This document shows, in pieces, positions 42,210 to 50,806 of a DNA stretch of 64,000 nt (within the stretch, counting starts at the first letter, position 1; every line of letters starts with the position of its first letter). The translations under genes and the position numbers were made by a program. The notes under the pieces were generated by a model. That model did not search any database. It had not been told where the DNA came from and saw only the letters and a list, made by a program, of their open reading frames with translations. Source of the stretch: Oribacterium sp. KHPX15 (lineage in GTDB: Bacteria; Bacillota; Clostridia; Lachnospirales; Lachnospiraceae); NCBI RefSeq assembly GCF_900107835.1, contig NZ_FNRG01000013.1, positions 1-64,000 of the forward strand, written 5' to 3'.

Positions 42210-43646
42210 TTAGTTCTTTGACTTCTCAGAACCATCCTCAACCATGTTCTTTGCTCCTGCCTTCTTGGCAAGCTGCCAGACAAGGGATTCACCCTGGGCG
42301 ATCTCAAGGTCAACGCCTGTAGCATTAGGCTCGCTGTCCTTAAAGGCATAATCCTTACCGGGAAGGATGGCATTCAAAATGATACCTACAAGTGAACCTG
42401 TTGCGATACCTGAGAAGTTGATCGTTATAGCTCCAAGCGGGATGATGATGGCGCCGGCGCTGGAGTAGTTGACTCCGATTGCAAGTACCATGATAAGTGC
42501 TGCGATGATGACGTTTCTGGTCTTTGAAAAATCAACCTTAGTTTCAACGATGTTTCTGATTCCGACAGCAGAAATCATACCGTAAAGAACCAGTGAGATA
42601 CCACCGACTGTAGCCGCCGGCATTACCTCGATAAGAGCTGCGAACTTAGGGCAGAAGCTGAGGATGATAGCAATGCATGCAGCCAGGCGGATAACCATAG
42701 GATCATAAACTTTTGTAAGTGTAAGCACACCTGTGTTCTCGCCGTAGGTTGTATTGGCAGGTGCTCCGAAAAGAGATGCAAGAGCTGTTGCCAGACCGTC
42801 TCCGGTAAGTGTTCTGTGGAGACCCGGCTCCTTGATAAAGTTCTCTCCTACTGTTGAAGAGATAGCTGAGATGTCACCGATATGCTCCATCATGGTTGCG
42901 AATGCTATAGGCACGATGGTTATCACTGAAGTTATAAGCAGTGAGCTGTCCAGGGTTCCGTCAGTAAAAAGTGAGAATACTGTACGGCTGTAATTTAAAG
43001 GAAGTCCGAACCATGCAGCTTCAGAAACAGGTGAGAAATCGATAACTCCCACAACTGCTGCAACGAGATATGAACCTATAACACCGAGAAGGATAGGGAT
43101 GATCTTCACCATGCCGCGTCCCCAGATATTACAGATAACAACTATAAAGATAGCTACCAGGGCGATGGGCCAGTTGGAAGAGCAGTTCTCGATAGCTGAC
43201 TTTGAAAGGTTGAGACCGATTGCGATGATGATAGGGCCGGTTACTACAGGCGGGAAATATTTCATTACCTTTGACTCACCGAAGGCCTTGAAAGCAGTGG
43301 CAAGTACAAGATAAACAAGACCTGCACAGGCTACACCGAAGCACGCATATCTAAGAAGATCAGGCTCGCCGTTTGGAGCAATGGCAGCATATCCGGCAAG
43401 GAATGCAAAGGATGATCCCAAAAATGCAGGTACCTTTTTCTTACTTATAAGGTGGAACAAAAGTGTACCAAGACCTGCCCAGAGCAATGTTGCCGACACG
43501 CTGAGTCCTGTGAGCAGTGGTACCAGAACAGTTGATCCAAACATCGCAAACATATGCTGGAATCCCAGGATCAAAACCTTTCCTGTTCCAAGCTTTCTGG
43601 CATCATAGATACCTTCTTCTCCAATCTTGATTTTTTCGTTACTCAT
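42210..43646 (-). CDS. uraA: Uracil permease (NCS2 family)
   Basis: This 478-residue nucleobase:cation symporter of 14 membrane helices imports uracil. It has GFQHMFAMFGSTVLVPLL, then SSFAFLAGYAAIAPNG, the conserved AFATMMEHIGDISAIS with the substrate-binding Glu/His, and GAPANTTYGENTGVLTLTKVYDP, all characteristic of UraA. The C-terminus is hydrophilic. It is divergent from a LysR gene. Its leader contains an intrinsic-terminator-like hairpin, so attenuation is likely. ATG 43646 follows AAAGGGG. Confidence 0.94.
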   Translation of the reverse strand: MSNEKIKIGEEGIYDARKLGTGKVLILGFQHMFAMFGSTVLVPLLTGLSVSATLLWAGLGTLLFHLISKKKVPAFLGSSFAFLAGYAAIAPNGEPDLLRYACFGVACAGLVYLVLATAFKAFGESKVMKYFPPVVTGPIIIAIGLNLSKSAIENCSSNWPIALVAIFIVVICNIWGRGMVKIIPILLGVIGSYLVAAVVGVIDFSPVSEAAWFGLPLNYSRTVFSLFTDGTLDSSLLITSVITIVPIAFATMMEHIGDISAISSTVGENFIKEPGLHRTLTGDGLATALASLFGAPANTTYGENTGVLTLTKVYDPMVIRLAACIAIILSFCPKFAALIEVMPAATVGGISLVLYGMISAVGIRNIVETKVDFSKTRNVIIAALIMVLAIGVNYSSAGAIIIPLGAITINFSGIATGSLVGIILNAILPGKDYAFKDSEPNATGVDLEIAQGESLVWQLAKKAGAKNMVEDGSEKSKN

Positions 43647-43675
43647 TTATTAACCCCTTTCCTAATTAGTCATTA

Positions 43676-43722
43676 CAAAGAAAAAGCACGCTTAGGAGGA
43701 AAAATTCCCTCCTTGCGTGCTT
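43676..43722 (-). promoter_or_regulatory. Candidate transcription attenuator in the uraA leader
   Basis: On the minus strand AAGCACGC-AAGGAGG...CCTCC-TAA-GCGTGCTT is followed by TTTCTTTG: a two-part stem with a U-tract, 30 bases before the uraA start. No gene upstream on this strand needs a terminator, since the next gene is divergent. It is therefore probably a leader terminator controlling uraA. No PyrR-binding consensus was recognised. Confidence 0.6.
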
Positions 43723-44024
43723 GATAGTTATTTACAATGACCTTTTAATCAGTATCTTCATCTTAATTTTAAAATCCCTCGTTTGATTTTTTACTATTTT
43801 AACAAACTTTTTTATATCGTCAATAGTGAGAACCAAGGTTTTTTTGAATAAAAATCCAATTTAAAACTTTTAATTTTTTAATAAATATTTTTTATTTAAA
43901 GATTGATAGCTCTCTTTTTTTTATATATACTATTCCATGCTTTATTGAAGTGATGGAGATAATTTGAAAAACACTTTACATCACTGTTTGTACCGCCGGC
44001 TTAAAGAGGCGGAATGGAGATATT
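43723..44024. other. uraA / LysR divergent promoter region
   Basis: This very AT-rich stretch (runs of A and T at 43840-43930) must hold both promoters. No clear LysR T-N11-A operator could be singled out by eye, and no gene is present. Confidence 0.45.
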
Positions 44025-44921
44025 ATGGAAATAAGACAGCTAAATTCTTTTGTTAAAATAGTAGAAATGCAGAGTTTCAGTAAGGCAGCCGAGTCCCTTG
44101 GTTATACTCAGGCTGCGGTTACTATTCAGATACGTCAGCTTGAACAGGAATTCAATACAAAGTTTTTTGACAGAGTGGGAAGACACGTTGTCCTCACCCC
44201 TCCGGGCCGGGAGTTTCTCCAGTATGCCAATGAAATCCTCCGCCGGGTTGATGATGTCCACACAGCCCTCGGAAATCCCCAGATGCAGGAACATAAGCTT
44301 CGTATAGGCTCACTTGAATCTCTTCTTACCTATAAGATTCCGAATGTGGTGAAATACTTCTATGACAATCACCCGGAGATAACATTGGAAATAAAAACAG
44401 GGTCACCTAAAGAGCTCATAGATATGCTGGAGCATAACCTGGTGGATATGGTTTATTTCCTCGACCGACGTGTTTATGACTCCAACTGGATAAAGATACT
44501 TGAGGAACCGGAACCCATCATTTTTGTGGCAAGCCCGGATCTGGAAATCCCCGGAGAAGACCCAAAAACCGGACAGGTTCATATGAATGACCTTCTGCAG
44601 CTTCCTTTCTTCCTGACGGAGCAGGACTCCAATTACAGATATGCTCTCGAGCAGGATCTGGCCGCAGACCGCATGCAGATCCGTCCTTTCTTCGAAACCG
44701 GAAACACTGAGGTCATCATCCGCCTTGTTAAAGAAAACAAAGGCATCACCTTCCTTCCGGCCTTCTCCGTACAGGAATGTATCCACAACGGTGAACTCAA
44801 GGAAATCAAACCTGCAGATTTCAGCATGACCATGTATCGTCAGATCTTCTACCACAAAGACAAGTGGGTCACAGAAGAAATGAAAGAACTGGAAAAGCTC
44901 GTAAAGCAGGGACTGCTGTAA
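44025..44921 (+). CDS. LysR-family transcriptional regulator
   Basis: This 298-residue regulator has an N-terminal winged helix (MEIRQLNSFVKIVEMQSFSKAAESLGYTQAAVTIQIRQLEQEFN, HTH about residues 18-37) and a C-terminal periplasmic-binding-like effector domain (HKLRIGSLESLLTYKIP onward). It is divergent from uraA, which suggests control of pyrimidine or nucleobase uptake; the effector is unknown. ATG 44025 follows TGGAGA. The stop is followed at once by the large palindromic element 44951-45169. Confidence 0.93.
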   Translation: MEIRQLNSFVKIVEMQSFSKAAESLGYTQAAVTIQIRQLEQEFNTKFFDRVGRHVVLTPPGREFLQYANEILRRVDDVHTALGNPQMQEHKLRIGSLESLLTYKIPNVVKYFYDNHPEITLEIKTGSPKELIDMLEHNLVDMVYFLDRRVYDSNWIKILEEPEPIIFVASPDLEIPGEDPKTGQVHMNDLLQLPFFLTEQDSNYRYALEQDLAADRMQIRPFFETGNTEVIIRLVKENKGITFLPAFSVQECIHNGELKEIKPADFSMTMYRQIFYHKDKWVTEEMKELEKLVKQGLL

Positions 44922-44950
44922 TAACCATTTCAACCGGGATATAAAGACCA

Positions 44951-45169
44951 GAGCGGTCGGGCATCCATTAAAACGCGTTGAGCGAGGACGTGAAAAATCA
45001 AAATCGGACATCTTAGAGGCTCTTGGTTCCTTTTCCTTAGCCCCCTCGCCAAGTCTGAGTTTTCATAAAAGTAAACTCAGACATTGGCGAGGGCCTAGAG
45101 CCTCTTAGATGTCCGATTTTAGATTTTTCCGCCGCAGCGACTCGTGTTTTAATGGATGCCCGACCGCTC
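44951..45169 (+). other. Large palindromic element, copy 1 (structured RNA or MITE-like)
   Basis: A perfect 24-bp terminal inverted repeat (GAGCGGTCGGGCATCC... at 44951-44974 with its complement at 45146-45169) encloses a second long stem (GAAAAATC and AATCGGACATCTTAGAGG with complements). An apical stem follows (CCCTCGCCAAGTCTGAGTTT with AAACTCAGACATTGGCGAGG). On the 5' side lies an unpaired strip, CTTGGTTCCTTTTCCTTAGC. It is oriented with this loop on the plus strand. A diverged second copy lies inverted at 48259-48479. It sits between two convergent genes. Confidence 0.85.
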
Positions 45170-45172
45170 GTA

Positions 45173-46276
45173 CTAGTTCAACGCCTGATAGTAGTACCAG
45201 GCCTGCTTCTTTGTTGTAGGTGTCTCGCTGGCTCCGTTTGAGTTCCAGAGACCGAAGGCGTAGCCCTGAACCGCCTCCACAGGAGCGTCCACAAGACGGC
45301 TCAGAAGGAATGCCTCAACGTAAGGATTCTCCTTGGCCTTTTCCCAGGCCTGCATGATTGCCCAGCTCTGGGCCTCTTCACCTCTTATAGAACTGAAGCC
45401 CTGCTCTGAAAGAATCAGATGTCGCACCTTTCCTTCGGGACTCAGCATTTCCTGATTCTGCATGTAATCGGTAAGAACATGGAGATTCTTCATGTTAATA
45501 ATCTTTGAATCTGCATCATCTGTTGCCAGTGGTGAAGTATTCATGAAATCAGGATTTGTAAGATCCTGAGGGTAAGGATGCCATGCTATACCATAGTCTG
45601 TATCTGTAAGATACATATTGAGATAACTTAAAAGATCCCTCGAAGCATAGTACATATCTCCTCCGGACATGGTCCAGTTATAGTCAAAGGGGATAAAAAC
45701 TCTCGCATCGGGATTATAGGTCTTTATGGCATTGTAGAAAATGCGGAAACCATCAGCATAAGCCTTGGCATATTCATTTATATCCGACACTCCGAGATAG
45801 TTCCACTGAAGCTGATTGTTGATCTCATTTCCGATGACCCAGTTGGATATCTTATCCTTATATCTGTAGGCCAGAGAATTGGCTACCTCTTCGGTTCTCT
45901 GTTTTCCCATGTCAGTCAAAGTATTAAACTGATAGAGATTTGAAACTGACAGATCAACCGGAAGTAAAGCATCATTAGGCTGGAAGTCATTCATAACCCC
46001 TATAGTAACGGTAAGATCCGCAGCATTATATGCATCTATCAGGGCGTCAACCCCCTGCATCTGGAACTCATCTTTCAGGAAGCTTGCATTGAACTGGAAA
46101 ATAACCTGCTTGCATCCCAGATCCACCATATCATGAACCATTGTTACGTGAGATGAATGTATACCCTTTATGCTCTCCGGTGTGTTATAAAATGCCAATG
46201 CCTGTATGCTCATGGAGGCAGTCATGATGCTGCTAAGCGCCAATGCCGCCGCTTTCTTTAATATATTGTTTTTCAT
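45173..46276 (-). CDS. Secreted glycoside-hydrolase-like protein (DUF5722)
   Basis: This 367-residue precursor has a signal peptide (cleavage near ALA-FYN, residue 28). The mature part looks like a TIM barrel of the GH-A clan: WVIGNEINNQLQW (typical acid/base Asn-Glu), IAWHPYPQDL, HLILSEQGFSS (candidate nucleophile Glu) and AFLLSRLVDAP at the end. This pattern fits DUF5722, a putative glycosidase family. The substrate is unknown. Ribosome site AAAGGG. Its stop lies 3 bases from the end of the palindromic element. Confidence 0.75.
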   Translation of the reverse strand: MKNNILKKAAALALSSIMTASMSIQALAFYNTPESIKGIHSSHVTMVHDMVDLGCKQVIFQFNASFLKDEFQMQGVDALIDAYNAADLTVTIGVMNDFQPNDALLPVDLSVSNLYQFNTLTDMGKQRTEEVANSLAYRYKDKISNWVIGNEINNQLQWNYLGVSDINEYAKAYADGFRIFYNAIKTYNPDARVFIPFDYNWTMSGGDMYYASRDLLSYLNMYLTDTDYGIAWHPYPQDLTNPDFMNTSPLATDDADSKIINMKNLHVLTDYMQNQEMLSPEGKVRHLILSEQGFSSIRGEEAQSWAIMQAWEKAKENPYVEAFLLSRLVDAPVEAVQGYAFGLWNSNGASETPTTKKQAWYYYQALN

Positions 46277-46503
46277 ACATTACCCTTTCTTCATTCTCTA
46301 ATATAAATACTCTTGTTTTTCCTGTTTATTTCTGAAATACGGATGTAGATCTGATCAGCTCTGATAACAAAAACCGATTATTCGCGTTTTACCTGTTACC
46401 CGCTCATCTTCCACTTATGCTTTTTTTCATTATACAATATTCTTAACCAAATAAATTTTACTTATTATTACAGATTTATGCAGATTTATACCCTTTAAAT
46501 ACC

Positions 46504-46532
46504 TTGCTTTTATGCGGTGTCTCGGATATAAT
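46504..46532 (+). promoter_or_regulatory. Promoter of the ABC-F gene
   Basis: TTGCTT (46504-46509), a 17-base spacer and TATAAT (46527-46532) fit a sigma-A promoter. Transcription would begin near 46539. Confidence 0.7.
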
Positions 46533-46550
46533 GCCTAAGGTTAATGACAT

Positions 46551-46584
46551 TTAAGAGCGGCTACAATGGCCACTCTTTTTTTAC
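46551..46584 (+). promoter_or_regulatory. Leader terminator/attenuator of the ABC-F gene
   Basis: AAGAGCGGC-TACAAT-GGCCACTCTT followed by TTTTTAC forms an intrinsic-terminator-like hairpin directly after the promoter and 28 bases before the ABC-F start. Many ABC-F genes are controlled by premature termination relieved when ribosomes are inhibited. A short frame overlapping it (46544-46588, 14 codons) starts too near the presumed 5' end to be a confident leader peptide. Confidence 0.6.
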
Positions 46585-46612
46585 ATAATATATATCAGAA
46601 AAGGAGAAGCGA

Positions 46613-48250
46613 ATGATTGCAGCAAACAATATTACCTTTCGTGTAGGCAAGAAGGCACTGTTTGAGGATGTTAATATCAAGTTCACCGAGGGAAACTGCT
46701 ACGGTATCATCGGTGCCAACGGTGCAGGTAAGTCAACATTTCTCAAGATCCTGAGCGGCGCTCTGGAGCCCACAAGCGGTGAGATCACCATGACTCCGGG
46801 ACAGCGTTTAAGCGTTCTCGAACAGGATCAGTTCAAGTACGATGACTGCACGGTTATCGACACTGTTATCCGCGGAAACCAGCGTCTTTATGACATCATG
46901 AAGGAAAAGGATGCCATCTATGCAAAGCCTGATTTTTCAGATGAGGATGGTATGAGAGCAGCCGAGCTTGAGGCAGAGTTCGCTCAGATGGACGGCTGGA
47001 ATGCTGAGGCTGATGCAGAGACTATGCTTAACGGTCTCGGAATCGGTACAGACCTTCATTACAAGCTTATGAATGAGCTCAAGGGATCAGAGAAGGTTAA
47101 GGTTCTCCTTGCCAAAGCGCTTTTTGGAAATCCTGACATCCTTCTTCTGGACGAGCCTACCAACCACCTGGATCTCAACTCCATCGAGTGGCTTGAAGAG
47201 TTCCTTATCAATTTCGAGAATACCGTCATCGTCGTATCCCACGACCGTTACTTCCTTAATAAGGTATGTACCAACATTGCGGACATCGACTACGGCAAGA
47301 TCACAGTATTTGCAGGAAACTACGATTTCTGGTTTGAGTCTTCACAGCTTATCGTTCGCCAGCAGAAGGAAGCTAACCGTAAGAAGGAAGAGAAGATCAA
47401 GGAGCTGCAGGAATTTATCCAGCGTTTCTCTGCCAATGCTTCCAAGTCAAAGCAGGCAACTTCCCGTAAGCGTGCTCTCGAGAAGATCGAGCTTGATACC
47501 ATTAAGCCTTCTTCAAGACAGTATCCTTACATCGTATTTAAGCCAAACCGTGAGATCGGTAATGACGTTCTTGAGGTTAAGAATCTTACAAAGACCATTA
47601 ACGGCGTAAAGGTTCTGGATAATATTTCCTTCATCGTAAACCGTACAGATAAGATTGCACTTGTTGGTCCCAACGAGCTTGCAAAGACAACCCTTATGCA
47701 GATTCTTTCCGGTGAGATGGAGGCTGACAGCGGCGACTACAAGTGGGGCGTAACCACAAGCCAGTCCTACTTCCCTAAGGACAACACAGCAGAGTTCAAG
47801 TCTGAGGATACCATCGTTGAGTGGCTCACTCAGTACAGCCCTGACAAGGATACTCAGTTTGTCCGCGGTTACCTTGGAAGAATGCTTTTCAAGGGCGACG
47901 ATGGCTTAAAGAAGGTTAATGTCCTTTCCGGAGGAGAGCGCGTAAGATGTATGCTCAGTAAGATGATGATCTCAGGTTCCAATGTTATCATCCTTGACGA
48001 GCCTACCGATCACCTTGACATGGAGTCTATATCAGCTCTCAATGACGGTCTCAAGAACTTCCCGGGTGTTATCATTTTCTCATCCCGTGATCACCAGGTT
48101 GTTGAGACAACCGCAAACCGTATCTTTGAGATCATCGACGGTCATCTCATCGATAAGATGACAACCTATGATGAGTACCTTGCATCCGACGAGGATATCA
48201 AGAAGAGATTTACATTCACCCTTTCTGAGGATGACGCCAGCGATAACTAA
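46613..48250 (+). CDS. ABC-F family ribosome-associated ATPase (YkpA/YbiT type)
   Basis: This cytosolic 545-residue protein has two ATP-binding domains and no membrane part. ABC-F proteins act on the ribosome (translation factors or antibiotic protection). Domain 1 has Walker A GANGAGKSTF and ILLLDEPTNHLD, with a degenerate signature (LKGSEKVKV). Domain 2 has a modified Walker A (GPNELAKTT), a normal LSGGERVR and VIILDEPTDHLDME. The linker is Lys/Glu-rich. The LKGSEK and LAKTT variants are seen in the YkpA/YbiT branch. Strong AAAGGAG before ATG 46613. A leader hairpin suggests attenuation. Confidence 0.93.
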   Translation: MIAANNITFRVGKKALFEDVNIKFTEGNCYGIIGANGAGKSTFLKILSGALEPTSGEITMTPGQRLSVLEQDQFKYDDCTVIDTVIRGNQRLYDIMKEKDAIYAKPDFSDEDGMRAAELEAEFAQMDGWNAEADAETMLNGLGIGTDLHYKLMNELKGSEKVKVLLAKALFGNPDILLLDEPTNHLDLNSIEWLEEFLINFENTVIVVSHDRYFLNKVCTNIADIDYGKITVFAGNYDFWFESSQLIVRQQKEANRKKEEKIKELQEFIQRFSANASKSKQATSRKRALEKIELDTIKPSSRQYPYIVFKPNREIGNDVLEVKNLTKTINGVKVLDNISFIVNRTDKIALVGPNELAKTTLMQILSGEMEADSGDYKWGVTTSQSYFPKDNTAEFKSEDTIVEWLTQYSPDKDTQFVRGYLGRMLFKGDDGLKKVNVLSGGERVRCMLSKMMISGSNVIILDEPTDHLDMESISALNDGLKNFPGVIIFSSRDHQVVETTANRIFEIIDGHLIDKMTTYDEYLASDEDIKKRFTFTLSEDDASDN

Positions 48251-48258
48251 ATCCGTCC

Positions 48259-48479
48259 GAGCGGTCGGGCATCCATTTAAAGCCGAGGCGCTTCGGCGGA
48301 AAAATATAAAATCGAACCCCTAAGAACCACTAGGCCCTCGCCAATGTCAGAGTTCTCTTTATGACAACTCTGACTTGGCGAGGGGGCTAAGGAAAAAGTA
48401 AACCAAGTGGTTCTAAGGGGTCCGATTTTTATTTTTCAACGCCTCAGCTTTACGGCTTTAAATGGATGCCCGACCGCTC
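48259..48479 (-). other. Large palindromic element, copy 2 (structured RNA or MITE-like)
   Basis: A 27-bp perfect terminal inverted repeat (48259-48285 with 48453-48479) begins with the same GAGCGGTCGGGCATCCATT as copy 1. Read on the minus strand it has AATCGGAC, a differing but self-complementary stem, CTTGGTT, TTTTTCCTTAGCCCCCTCGC and the apical stem, in the same order as copy 1. It lies 8 bases after the ABC-F stop, between convergent genes. Confidence 0.85.
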
Positions 48480-48505
48480 TAGCTGAATTCAGTAATTCTT
48501 TGAGA

Positions 48506-49528
48506 TCAGAGTCCGAGCTTTGTGAGGGCTGCTCGTTTCATTTCATTTATCCAGTAGATATAGTACTGGTAGTTATAGTGTATCTTCTGGTCTATGCTCC
48601 AGCTGTCCGGGAGGTTTCCGTTTCCGTCGCTCATTATTTCCTGGACGTCTATGAAGGTCCATCCGTTTTCGGCACATTTCTGTTTCATGGCAGCATTGAG
48701 CATGCGGACTGAATCATTGTTGTAACCGGTCTTCTGGTAGGCTGCGGTCATATAAGTGGTGGAGATGACATTGATATCTATTCCCGGGTTCGCGGCCTGT
48801 ATCTCTTTTAGGAGAATTTCGTAGTTATTGGCAGCATTGGGATCCGCAAGATCCTTGTAGCCGAAAAAGCTGTAAACGTGCTTGGCTCCGATCATGCCGA
48901 TGGCTTCGGGAAGTCTGTATCTCTTTCCCTGGATCATGGGATGGATATTCTTTCCGTCATTTGGAAGAAGAGCATTTGCGATACTGTAACCTGCGACTCC
49001 AAGGGAAGTGAAACTATCACTTACAACGTCCCCTGCCCCACCGGCCATGTTATATCTTTGGAAATTCTCTGCAACTGAATCACCGATGATGACAGATCCC
49101 TGGAAATAGTTCCGAAGAGCTTCTATTTCATCATTTGTAAGATAGGCCACATCTCTCTGCGCCCATTTCTCTGAAACAGAATTAGCTATATTGACCGCGG
49201 TTCCGGCAATTTCATTGACAGCAGCTCCCGGGGTCTCGCCTGATACCGTTCCTGCAGCTTCACTGGCAGCAGCTCCCGGGGTCTCGCCTGATGCTGTTCC
49301 TGCAGCTTCACTTGCAGCAGTACCTGTGGTATCACCTGATGCTGTTCCAGAAACTTCATTTACAACAGTACCTGTGGTCTCTCCGGCCATAGGTCCCGGC
49401 CCCATCATATTGCTTTCCATGTTGCTGACATCAATCCCGTAACCGGCAACTCCTGCCCATACGGGAACTGTCATACTTAATGAAAGTACAGCAGATATTC
49501 CTGCAATATAAAGTCTGACTTTCTTCAT
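48506..49528 (-). CDS. Secreted SGNH/GDSL-type hydrolase with Ala/Gly/Thr repeats
   Basis: This 340-residue precursor has a signal peptide (ends near VWA-GVA), a low-complexity region and a SGNH fold. The low-complexity region has 16-residue repeats (AGTASGETPGAAASEA) at about residues 55-115. The SGNH fold has VIIGDSVAENFQ (block I, catalytic Ser), FTSLGVAGYS (block II Gly), FFGYKDL (block III-like, F-G-Y replacing G-x-N) and an Asp/His end (IDQKIHYNYQYY). It is probably an esterase or lipase on surface glycan. It is divergent from a paralogue. Ribosome site AAGGAGATG. Confidence 0.78.
   Translation of the reverse strand: MKKVRLYIAGISAVLSLSMTVPVWAGVAGYGIDVSNMESNMMGPGPMAGETTGTVVNEVSGTASGDTTGTAASEAAGTASGETPGAAASEAAGTVSGETPGAAVNEIAGTAVNIANSVSEKWAQRDVAYLTNDEIEALRNYFQGSVIIGDSVAENFQRYNMAGGAGDVVSDSFTSLGVAGYSIANALLPNDGKNIHPMIQGKRYRLPEAIGMIGAKHVYSFFGYKDLADPNAANNYEILLKEIQAANPGIDINVISTTYMTAAYQKTGYNNDSVRMLNAAMKQKCAENGWTFIDVQEIMSDGNGNLPDSWSIDQKIHYNYQYYIYWINEMKRAALTKLGL
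49191..49370 (-). repeat. 48-bp in-frame tandem repeat in the SGNH gene
   Basis: About three and a half units of a 48-bp repeat encode the 16-residue Ala/Gly/Thr/Ser/Glu motif; central units are nearly identical and edges drift. It is an extended linker between signal peptide and enzyme domain. Confidence 0.85.
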
Positions 49529-49912
49529 TACATCTCCTTTTCCACATATATCTCATAACACCAATCGGATGGAAACCCTGCTATATGAACATATGCAAAT
49601 CATAATCTGTTTACAGTGACTTTTATTATATCGGATTTATCTCATAAATTGTAAATCTATTTCCATAAGAGTACTTACAATTCTTGCCGATAACTTATAC
49701 ATATTTTCTAAAAATTCGATATAATTATTATAATCTGTTAGAATTGTACTAAACACACATAAAAAAATCATTACCGTTAACAGTAAAGCCAATCCGACAT
49801 GCTTCTGTATGTCGGATATTCAAGCTTCAAAAAACAGAACTATAAGAAGCACCAATCAGATCTGTTTGTCAGAAATAAACGGCGAAAAACATTCTTTTAC
49901 AAGGGAGTACTT
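49529..49912. other. Divergent region between the two SGNH genes
   Basis: This AT-rich region has TATAAT-like boxes near 49715-49735 on the plus strand. The long open frame of the downstream gene runs in from 49799 but has no ribosome site until 49913. No other gene is seen. Confidence 0.45.
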
Positions 49913-50770
49913 ATGAGAATCAATTTCAAAAAAAGTTTTGCAACACTATTGCTTTTGACCGGCATCATGGTCACACAAAGTCTTTCTGCTTTAGCCCAGG
50001 GAACCCTCCTTGCCATGACACCCTCTAAAGCTGTAGGTGACCCTTCCGTAGCTGCTTCTGTGGCTGCTGCCAATCCTTCTGGAGTATATACTTTTACCGG
50101 TACTACCACTGAACATCAAAACCAGCTTCTGAAACAATATTTCAAAAATTCCGTTATCATTGGCGATTCCATAGGCTGCGGCTGGGGATATCAGGCCATT
50201 AAGTATCCTACTGATCCTGTAATGGGAAATTTCCTGTATCTGGCATGTCCCGGATTCTGCGTTCATTCTGCTTTTGACGATACTATAGAAGATCCCGGCA
50301 CTCCTACATATAAAGGTGTAAAACATCCGGTATGGGAGTCCCTTAAGCTCCTGGCCGAAGATTTTCACCCCGGAGAAACCACTCATATTTATCTTCACTT
50401 CGGATACAAGGATCAGAAATGGAATGATACTCCGGAGCTCTACGTTAAGCTTATCCAGACTCTTCAAGAGTATGTTCCTGACTCAGATGTCACTATCATC
50501 GGTGCCAGCTACATGTATCCCGGTAAAAGCGGCGGGCCATACACCAGTGAAAATATCAAAAAACTTAATCTTGCAATGCAAAAATATGCCAATACCTATG
50601 GCTGGGGTTATGTGAATGTCGGTGATCCTCTCGCCAATAAAAACGGTGATCTGAATCCGGCATACTGCTGTGACGAGTTTATGCACCTTACCGAAGGAGG
50701 CTACGATATCTGGAAGAAGTCCCTTATGGGCTACGCCTTTGCAAGAATGGCAGCTGCAGGAATCAGCTGA
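49913..50770 (+). CDS. Secreted SGNH-type hydrolase, paralogue
   Basis: This 285-residue precursor has a signal peptide (LLLLTGIMVTQSLSALAQG) and a short linker, then NSVIIGDSIGCGWGYQ (block I Ser), LACPGFCVHSAF, IYLHFGYKDQKW, VTIIGASYMYPG and CCDEFMHLTEGGYDIW. The last is the Asp-x-x-His catalytic pair of SGNH enzymes (D-E-F-M-H). It is similar in plan and length to the divergent gene and probably arose by duplication. AAGGGAG lies before ATG 49913; the frame upstream of it is not translated by this criterion. Confidence 0.8.
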   Translation: MRINFKKSFATLLLLTGIMVTQSLSALAQGTLLAMTPSKAVGDPSVAASVAAANPSGVYTFTGTTTEHQNQLLKQYFKNSVIIGDSIGCGWGYQAIKYPTDPVMGNFLYLACPGFCVHSAFDDTIEDPGTPTYKGVKHPVWESLKLLAEDFHPGETTHIYLHFGYKDQKWNDTPELYVKLIQTLQEYVPDSDVTIIGASYMYPGKSGGPYTSENIKKLNLAMQKYANTYGWGYVNVGDPLANKNGDLNPAYCCDEFMHLTEGGYDIWKKSLMGYAFARMAAAGIS

Positions 50771-50806
50771 TATTCTGATATAAACATCATCTGGCAATGT
50801 CTCCAT

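Noticed and set aside
43723-44024. Purine or other known riboswitch upstream of uraA
   Set aside because: No conserved core sequence of a riboswitch class could be found by eye; only the terminator-like hairpin is supported.
46544-46588. 14-codon leader peptide (MTFKSGYNGHSFFT) before the ABC-F gene
   Set aside because: Predicted transcription start leaves only about 5 bases before its ATG and no proper ribosome site; kept only as a possibility under the attenuator finding.
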